This document shows, piece by piece, positions 58,614-64,000 of a DNA stretch of 64,000 nucleotides. The notes under the pieces were generated by a model. The model saw only the letters and a list, made by a program, of their open reading frames with translations. It made no database searches and was not told where the DNA came from. The stretch lies in contig CAWVDN010000001.1 of the NCBI GenBank assembly GCA_963928055.1, forward strand, positions 124,001-188,000, in the 5' to 3' direction. Every line of letters begins with the position of its first letter. Within the stretch, counting starts at the first letter, position 1. The position numbers and the translations under genes were made by a program. Source of the stretch: Scatomonas sp963928055 (lineage in GTDB: Bacteria; Bacillota; Clostridia; Lachnospirales; Lachnospiraceae).

Positions 58614-59516
58614 AGAAAGCAGGAAGGCGGTGAGGGCCTGCAGCATTTTCCCCTTCACGTAAGCGGCCAAGGACAGCCCGCTGCCCCGGAGGACGCTTCC
58701 TGTCTGGATCACTGTGGACAATCCCCCGAAGGAAAGTCCTGCCAGGGTCAGAGAAACTTTCAGCCAGGCGGGAAATCCGGAGGCTGCCATCCGGGCAGTC
58801 CCGGAGGAGATCTCCAGGGCCATGGAAAGGACCGGCGCCAGCAGAGGGATCCCGGCGGTGAATTTCGCAAGGCAGGCCGCGTACAGGGAAAAAAGGATGA
58901 TGTAGCCCCCCAGCCGTACGATGATTTCAAAACTGTACATAATAGAGGCATCCATTTGCTCGCTGAGAGTGAGGGAGGCCTCTTTTTTTGGCAGACAGGC
59001 CCCGGCGCGGAAATTTTTCCCGGCAGGATCCCGCGGACGGAAAAGAAGCGCCAGAAGGGCCGCCGCCGCGTAAAAGACCGTCAGAAACCCTGCGGGAGAC
59101 GCGCCCGGCAAGATCAGGGCCAGAGCGCAGCTCTGGAGAAAAGCAGGGCTTGCCTGGTTGGACAGCCACACCAGCCGTTCCGCTTCCCTTCGGGACAGGC
59201 AGTCTTTCCGGAAAAAAGAGGAGGTCAGAGTGGCGCCCAGGGGAAACCCGCAGAAGAACCCCAGGAGCAGGATGCAGCAGCCCTGAGAGGAAAAACCGGT
59301 GAGCCGGCGGCAGAACCGGTCGTATTTCCGGGGGAATCGGAGCAGGATCCCGGTATTCAGCAGAAGATTTGTCAGGATCATAAAGGGAAGCAGCGCGGGG
59401 AGGATCGTGCGGAACCACAGGTCAACGCCCTGGAGGGAGGCGGCGGCAGCTTCCCCGGGGCAGGCCAGAAGAAAGAGGAGCAGAGGAAGAAAACACAGGA
59501 GATATTTTTTGTTCAT
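58590..59516 (-). CDS. ylbJ: Sporulation integral membrane protein YlbJ-like
   Basis: This 308-residue protein has about eight hydrophobic segments and nucleoside-recognition (Gate) features: LPALLPFMILTNLLLNTGILLRF near residue 39, LGFFCGFPLGATLTSSFFRK near 84, and SNQASPAFLQSCALALI near 118. YlbJ is needed for spore cortex or late sporulation in Bacillus, where it also lies next to coaD. The start is at 59516. It converges with the coiled-coil gene, overlapping by 24 bases. Confidence 0.85.
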   Translation of the reverse strand: MNKKYLLCFLPLLLFLLACPGEAAAASLQGVDLWFRTILPALLPFMILTNLLLNTGILLRFPRKYDRFCRRLTGFSSQGCCILLLGFFCGFPLGATLTSSFFRKDCLSRREAERLVWLSNQASPAFLQSCALALILPGASPAGFLTVFYAAAALLALLFRPRDPAGKNFRAGACLPKKEASLTLSEQMDASIMYSFEIIVRLGGYIILFSLYAACLAKFTAGIPLLAPVLSMALEISSGTARMAASGFPAWLKVSLTLAGLSFGGLSTVIQTGSVLRGSGLSLAAYVKGKMLQALTAFLLSLFFFAVV

Positions 59517-59638
59517 GGGATCCGGGGCCCCGGTCTTTTTTTGTTCATGTATATGCCTTGCATTTTCAGATTAGGTGTGCAAAAATAGAAAACAGCGATG
59601 TGAGATCGGACCGGAGAAGAGCGAGGAGGTTGTAGGAA

Positions 59639-61159
59639 ATGACGGAAAAAACGGATGGGATCTCCCGGCGGGTATTTCATTATTTTACGAAGATCAGCGA
59701 GATTCCCAGAGGATCCGGCCATACAGATAAGATCAGCGGGTTTCTCATGGATTTCGCCGGAGAGAAGGGGCTGAAAGCGTGCCGGGATGCGGCGGGGAAT
59801 GTTGTGATCCGCAAAGAAGGGAGCAAAGGATATGAAGATGCTCCCGGAGTGATCCTGCAGGGACATACGGACATGGTCTGTGAAAAAAAGCCGGGAACGG
59901 ACCATGATTTTCTGACCCAGGGCCTTACGCTGAAAAGAGAAGGGGATTTTCTTTACGCGGATGGAACCACCCTGGGAGGCGACGACGGCATCGGAGCGGC
60001 GTTTATGCTGGCCATCCTGGAAGATCGGGAGATCCCGCATCCTCCTCTGGAGGCCGTGTTTACCGTGGATGAGGAGATCGGCATGCTGGGAGCGGCGGCT
60101 CTGGATATGTCTGCCCTCCGGGGAAGGATCCTGATCAATCTGGATTCCGAGGAGGAAGGCCATCTGCTCTGCGGCTGCGCCGGGGGACTGACGGCGGAAT
60201 GCCGGATCCCTGTAAGGTTCGGCGCCGTGTCCGGTTCCTGGTACGAGATAAGGATCACCGGACTGACAGGAGGCCATTCCGGCAGTGAGATCCATAAAAA
60301 CAGGGCAAATTCCAATCTCCTGGCAGGCAGGCTTCTGTACAGGCTGGGGCAGCGGCTGGAATTTGTCCTGGCGGAGCTTTCCGGAGGGAACAAGGACAAT
60401 GCCATATCCAGGGAGACCACGCTTCTGCTGGGAGCGGACAGCGGGGAGGAGGACTGCCTGCGGCAGGTCCTGGAGGAACTGGAACGGGAACTGAGAAGAG
60501 AGTACGCGGGATCCGACGAGGGGATCCGCATAGTTCTGACGTCCAGGGGACCCGGCGTCCAGCCGGCCCTGGATCCCGTAAGCCTGCAGAAGGTGGTCTT
60601 TTTCCTGATGCATGTTCCGGACGGCGTAGAAAAAATGAGCGGAGAGATCCCGGGACTGGTGGAGACCTCCAGCAATCTGGGGATCCTGCGTCTGGGACCG
60701 GAGAGCCTGAATGCCTGGATCAGTGTCAGAAGTTCCGTGGGCAGCGCGAAAAACGCTCTGGCTGACCGGATCTGTTATCTTTCTGAGTTTCTCGGAGGGG
60801 ATTACACAGCCTCCGGAGAATACCCGGCCTGGGAATTCCGACGGGATTCCGCCCTGAGAGAGATCATGAGGGAGACCTGGATGGAACTGTACGGAGCGGA
60901 GCCCCAGGTGGATGTGATCCACGCGGGGGTGGAGTGCGGCCTGTTCTATGAGGCGCTGGAAGGCCTGGACTGCGTTTCCGTGGGGCCGGATATCCTGGAC
61001 ATCCATACCACGGAGGAAAGACTGTCTGTTTCTTCCGCGGAGAGAGTATATCGATTTCTGCTGAAGGTTCTGGAAAAAATAAAGGAATACCCGGAAGGGG
61101 ACCATCATATAATAGAGAGACCGCAGACGGCTGGCCAACAGGAGAAAAATATGATATAG
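59639..61159 (+). CDS. pepD: Aminoacyl-histidine dipeptidase (M20 family)
   Basis: This 506-residue metallopeptidase cleaves Xaa-His dipeptides such as carnosine. Metal-binding and catalytic motifs are present: LQGHTDMVCEK near residue 78, DGTTLGGDDGIGAAFML near 108, FTVDEEIGMLGAAALD near 139, and the C-terminal HAGVECGLFYEAL near 432. Conserved IPRGSGHTDKISGFLMDFA is near the N terminus. Length matches PepD. It appears monocistronic, starting after GAGGAGG, and precedes the alarmone synthetase by 35 bases. Confidence 0.92.
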   Translation: MTEKTDGISRRVFHYFTKISEIPRGSGHTDKISGFLMDFAGEKGLKACRDAAGNVVIRKEGSKGYEDAPGVILQGHTDMVCEKKPGTDHDFLTQGLTLKREGDFLYADGTTLGGDDGIGAAFMLAILEDREIPHPPLEAVFTVDEEIGMLGAAALDMSALRGRILINLDSEEEGHLLCGCAGGLTAECRIPVRFGAVSGSWYEIRITGLTGGHSGSEIHKNRANSNLLAGRLLYRLGQRLEFVLAELSGGNKDNAISRETTLLLGADSGEEDCLRQVLEELERELRREYAGSDEGIRIVLTSRGPGVQPALDPVSLQKVVFFLMHVPDGVEKMSGEIPGLVETSSNLGILRLGPESLNAWISVRSSVGSAKNALADRICYLSEFLGGDYTASGEYPAWEFRRDSALREIMRETWMELYGAEPQVDVIHAGVECGLFYEALEGLDCVSVGPDILDIHTTEERLSVSSAERVYRFLLKVLEKIKEYPEGDHHIIERPQTAGQQEKNMI

Positions 61160-61194
61160 TAAAAAAAGGATTTTTAGAAAAGGACTGTAATACC

Positions 61195-62007
61195 ATGGAT
61201 ATTTTGTTATGGCATAAACTGCTGGAGCCTTATGAACTGGCAGTACAGGAACTGGTGCTGAAGTTCCGGCATATGAAAAAAGAATTTCAGGACAGGGGCA
61301 TGTACTGTCCCATCGAGCATGTCAGCGGCAGAGTGAAGACAGTCAACAGCATTCTGGACAAAATGAAGAAAAAAGGAATCCCTATGGATCAGATGGAGGA
61401 ACTGGTGGAGGATATCGCCGGGGTCCGCATCACCTGCCAGTTTGTGGAGGATATCGAGAAGGTAGCTCAGCTCATCGAGGGCCGTTCCGATATGGAGGTC
61501 CAGTATGAAAAAGATTATGTGAAACATATGAAAGAGAGCGGCTACAGAAGCTATCATCTGATCATTTTCTACACAGTCCAGACCCTGGAAGGTCCCAGAA
61601 AGATCCAGATGGAGATCCAGATCCGCACGCTGGCCATGGATTTCTGGGCCACGGTAGAACATTCTCTGCAGTACAAGTACAAGACCCATATTCCGGAGCA
61701 CATCCGGCAGCGGCTCAGCAACGCGGCGGACGCCATCATTGCCCTGGACAATGAAATGTCTTCCGTCCGCAGCGAGATCATGGACGCCCAGCTGTCTTCC
61801 CAGCTGCAGCACCGGATGGTGGCGGATATCCTTACGGATATCGAGAATCTGTACCGGATCACCAGCCGCCGGGAGGTGGAAAAGATCCAGGAGGAATTTT
61901 ACCGGATCTACGCGTTGAACGATATGGGCGAACTGAAGAAATTTCACACAGAGCTGGACCAGATCGCGGAGGGCTACCGGGCCCAGAGCGTAACGGCGGA
62001 CCTTTAG
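61195..62007 (+). CDS. Small alarmone (p)ppGpp synthetase
   Basis: This 270-residue protein has a single RelA/SpoT synthetase domain without the HD hydrolase, TGS or ACT domains. Motifs are HVSGRVKTVNSILDKMKKKG near residue 42, EDIAGVRITCQFVEDI near 72, MKESGYRSYHLIIFY near 112, and EIQIRTLAMDFWATVEHSLQYKY near 140. The size and layout are those of RelQ/YjbM-type synthetases, which make ppGpp/pppGpp without a ribosome-stalling input. The last 60 residues probably contribute to oligomerisation. Confidence 0.92.
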   Translation: MDILLWHKLLEPYELAVQELVLKFRHMKKEFQDRGMYCPIEHVSGRVKTVNSILDKMKKKGIPMDQMEELVEDIAGVRITCQFVEDIEKVAQLIEGRSDMEVQYEKDYVKHMKESGYRSYHLIIFYTVQTLEGPRKIQMEIQIRTLAMDFWATVEHSLQYKYKTHIPEHIRQRLSNAADAIIALDNEMSSVRSEIMDAQLSSQLQHRMVADILTDIENLYRITSRREVEKIQEEFYRIYALNDMGELKKFHTELDQIAEGYRAQSVTADL

Positions 62008-62022
62008 GATACGGGGGAGATC

Positions 62023-63387
62023 ATGAACTTACCGGAAAGATACTGCCAGGAGATGCGACGGCTTCTGGGAGAGCAATATGAAGCGTATCTTGAAAGCTTT
62101 CAGGAGGAGCCGGCGGCGGGACTGCGGGTCAACTGCCGGAAGACGGATCCGGAGACATTTCAGAAGATGTCCTCTTTGGATCTGCGGCCGGTTCCATGGA
62201 TCTATAACGGATTTTATTATGAGGGTGCGGTCTCAGCGGCCAGGCATCCTCATTACTTTGCCGGCCTGTATTACATTCAGGAGCCCAGCGCCATGACCCC
62301 GGCTTCCAGGCTGCCGGTAGAGCCGGGAGACCATGTCCTGGATCTGTGCGCGGCTCCCGGCGGAAAGGCGACGGAGCTGGGAGCCAGGCTTCAGGGAAAA
62401 GGGTATCTGCTGGCCAACGATATCAGCGCCTCCCGGGGAGCGGCTCTGCTGAAAAATCTGGAGATGGCGGGCATTCCCAACGTGTTTGTCACCAGTGAAA
62501 CCCCGGCCCGGCTGGCGGAAGCTTATCCGGAGGAGTTCGACAAGATCCTGGTGGACGCCCCCTGTTCCGGGGAGGGGATGTTCCGCAGGGATCCCCGGAT
62601 GGCTGCCCACTGGGCGGAGTCCGGCCCTTCGACCTACACGGGAGTCCAGGCGGAGATCCTGGAGCAGGCCTGCCGGATGCTGCGGCCGGGAGGGAAAATG
62701 CTGTACTCCACCTGTACGTTTTCCCCGGAGGAAAATGAAAAGCAGATCCTGCGTCTACTGGAGCGCCATCCGGAGCTTTCCCCGGAACCGGTGGAACCTT
62801 TTTACGAGAGGTTTGAGAAGGGCCTGCCGGGACTCCGGGAGGCAGTGCGCATTTACCCGCACAGAATGAGGGGAGAAGGCCATTTCCTGGTGCTGCTGAA
62901 AAAAGAAGGCGGCGGGGAACGTGAAAGAAAATCCCTCCCCGGAGAAACAGAGAGCGGGCTTCCGGAAGCGGCGGCGGAGTTTTTCGGCCACATCCGAAAG
63001 GATCTGACAGGGCAGAGATTTCTTCTGAAAAAGGAGCAGCTGTACTGTCTGGGGCAGGATATGGAGATCCGCCGGGGGATCCGCTACCTGCGGACAGGGC
63101 TTCTGGCGGGGAGCATCCGGAAAGGAAGATTCGAGCCGTATCAGGCATTGGCCATGGCGCTGCGGAAAGAGGAATTTGACTCTGTCCTGGATCTGCCCTC
63201 GGAGGATGTCCGGACGGTAAAGTATCTGAAGGGAGAGACCATCTCCCTGGATCCCGCAAAGGACGGAAAGCCCGGCCGGAGTTCCGGCTGGCAGCTGGTG
63301 TGTACCGACGGTTATCCCTTGGGCTTCGGCAAGCTTTCGGGACAGAACCTGAAAAATAAGTACCATCCCGGATGGCGGTGGCAGTAA
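62023..63387 (+). CDS. RsmF/NSUN-type rRNA m5C methyltransferase
   Basis: This 454-residue protein has the m5C methyltransferase core: SAM motif LDLCAAPGGKATELGARL near residue 106, DAPCSGEGMFRRDP near 180 and the second catalytic cysteine in LYSTCTFSPEENE near 230. A C-terminal domain from about 300 resembles the RsmF RNA-recognition domain. It methylates cytosine 5 of rRNA. It follows the alarmone synthetase by 15 bases and precedes the RsuA-type gene by 17 bases. Confidence 0.9.
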   Translation: MNLPERYCQEMRRLLGEQYEAYLESFQEEPAAGLRVNCRKTDPETFQKMSSLDLRPVPWIYNGFYYEGAVSAARHPHYFAGLYYIQEPSAMTPASRLPVEPGDHVLDLCAAPGGKATELGARLQGKGYLLANDISASRGAALLKNLEMAGIPNVFVTSETPARLAEAYPEEFDKILVDAPCSGEGMFRRDPRMAAHWAESGPSTYTGVQAEILEQACRMLRPGGKMLYSTCTFSPEENEKQILRLLERHPELSPEPVEPFYERFEKGLPGLREAVRIYPHRMRGEGHFLVLLKKEGGGERERKSLPGETESGLPEAAAEFFGHIRKDLTGQRFLLKKEQLYCLGQDMEIRRGIRYLRTGLLAGSIRKGRFEPYQALAMALRKEEFDSVLDLPSEDVRTVKYLKGETISLDPAKDGKPGRSSGWQLVCTDGYPLGFGKLSGQNLKNKYHPGWRWQ

Positions 63388-63404
63388 CAGAGGGGAGGAC
63401 ACAG

Positions 63405-64000
63405 ATGAAAAAACTCCGGCTGGATAAGTTTCTGGCGGATATGGGTGTGGATACAAGGGCCGGACTGAAACAGCGGATCCGACAGGGGCAGGTCAAAGTA
63501 AACGGAGAAACGGTAAAAAAAGCGGAGCTCCATGTGGATGCGGAAACCGACAGAGTTTCCGTCAATGATCTTCCGGTGATCTATGAGGAGTTTCAGTATT
63601 TTATGCTGAACAAGCCCCAGGGGGTGATCACGGCTTCCAGGGATAAAAAAGAGCGGACGGTCCTGGACCTGCTGCCTTCCGGAACCCGGAAGGATCTGTC
63701 TCCCGTGGGACGGCTGGACAAGGACACGGAAGGCCTGCTGCTGATCACCAACGACGGAGCCCTGGCCCACCGGCTCCTTTCCCCCAGAAAGCATGTGAAA
63801 AAAGAGTACTATGCCGTCATCGACGGGCGGGTAGATCCGTCGGATCAGCTGGCTTTCCGGGAAGGGATCGATATCGGCGACCAGATCCCCACCCTGCCGG
63901 CGGAACTTTTCATCCTGGAGCAGGGGGCGGTGAGCACGGTGCTGGTGCGCATAGAGGAAGGACGGTTTCACCAGATCAAAAGGATGTTTGAAGCCCTGGA
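63405..64000 (+). CDS. rsuA: RsuA-type rRNA pseudouridine synthase, 3'-truncated by window end
   Basis: The first 198 residues are present from ATG 63405, after GGGGAGG. An S4 RNA-binding domain (about 1-60, LRLDKFLADMGVDTRAGLKQ) is followed by the pseudouridine synthase core with YFMLNKPQGVITA near residue 66. The catalytic aspartate is in GRLDKDTEGLLLITNDG near 103, and EGRFHQIKRMFEAL lies at the window edge. The likely target is 16S rRNA U516 (RsuA) rather than 23S sites, judging from the short S4-led layout. The gene is cut by the end of the window. Confidence 0.9.
   Translation, partial: MKKLRLDKFLADMGVDTRAGLKQRIRQGQVKVNGETVKKAELHVDAETDRVSVNDLPVIYEEFQYFMLNKPQGVITASRDKKERTVLDLLPSGTRKDLSPVGRLDKDTEGLLLITNDGALAHRLLSPRKHVKKEYYAVIDGRVDPSDQLAFREGIDIGDQIPTLPAELFILEQGAVSTVLVRIEEGRFHQIKRMFEAL

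Overview
The window looks like a chromosomal segment of a strictly anaerobic, spore-forming, butyrate-producing Clostridia, most likely a Lachnospiraceae member. The evidence is a thl-crt-hbd-bcd-etfBA cluster divergent from ptb-buk, an Rnf complex with its flavin transferase, sporulation genes (alpha/beta SASP, YtfJ/GerW, YlbJ) and low-GC Gram-positive gene orders (rpmB-asp23-fakA-recG; mgsA-like-rsmD-coaD; cmk-ispH-rpsA), all in a fairly GC-rich background. I saw no rRNA, tRNA, CRISPR array, insertion sequence or prophage.

Layout. 1-7.4 kb: the start of butyrate kinase and all of phosphotransbutyrylase on the minus strand, then the six-gene acetyl-CoA to butyryl-CoA operon on the plus strand, with back-to-back promoters between them. 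7.4-16.9 kb: a sugar sensing and uptake locus. It has a membrane-anchored binding protein, a YesM-type histidine kinase, a YesN/AraC response regulator and a lipoprotein binding protein, then a ChvE-type binding protein with its ABC ATPase and permease. 17-20.4 kb: a minus-strand aroF-tyrA-aroA operon. 20.6-31.6 kb: an EF-G-like GTPase, leuS, a CsoR-type regulator with its own operator, an S66 peptidase, an RpiR regulator, a BaiN/HI0933 flavoprotein, cmk, ispH and rpsA. 31.7-35.2 kb: a zinc-ribbon membrane C-type-lectin protein, a GH3/NagZ-like lipoprotein and a YprB-like nuclease. 35.2-41.2 kb: rnfCDGEAB-apbE. 41.2-50.7 kb: ruvAB, zapA, a U32/RlhA-like gene, FtsW/RodA with a class B PBP, and a Nudix-DUF2953-YtfJ group. 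50.8-64 kb: rpmB, asp23, fakA, recG, a histone-H1-like DUF6465 protein, SASP, mgsA-like, rsmD, coaD, a coiled-coil protein, ylbJ, pepD, a small alarmone synthetase, an RsmF-like methyltransferase and a truncated rsuA-type gene.

How it fits together. The Bcd/EtfAB module can bifurcate electrons to ferredoxin, Rnf can turn reduced ferredoxin into an ion gradient, ApbE can attach FMN to RnfD and RnfG, and Ptb/Buk can recover ATP from butyryl-CoA. Most of a butyrate energy-conserving chain is therefore in 41 kb.

Main anomaly. rnfC, rnfD and rnfG carry ten separate reading-frame disruptions in 2 kb (about 35,922-37,914) while the surrounding genes read cleanly. Two of the ten are places where an identical 17-base segment stands in for the expected coding sequence. 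The conserved motifs survive in alternating frames, so very recent damage or, more likely, a sequence or assembly fault should be excluded before any biological reading.
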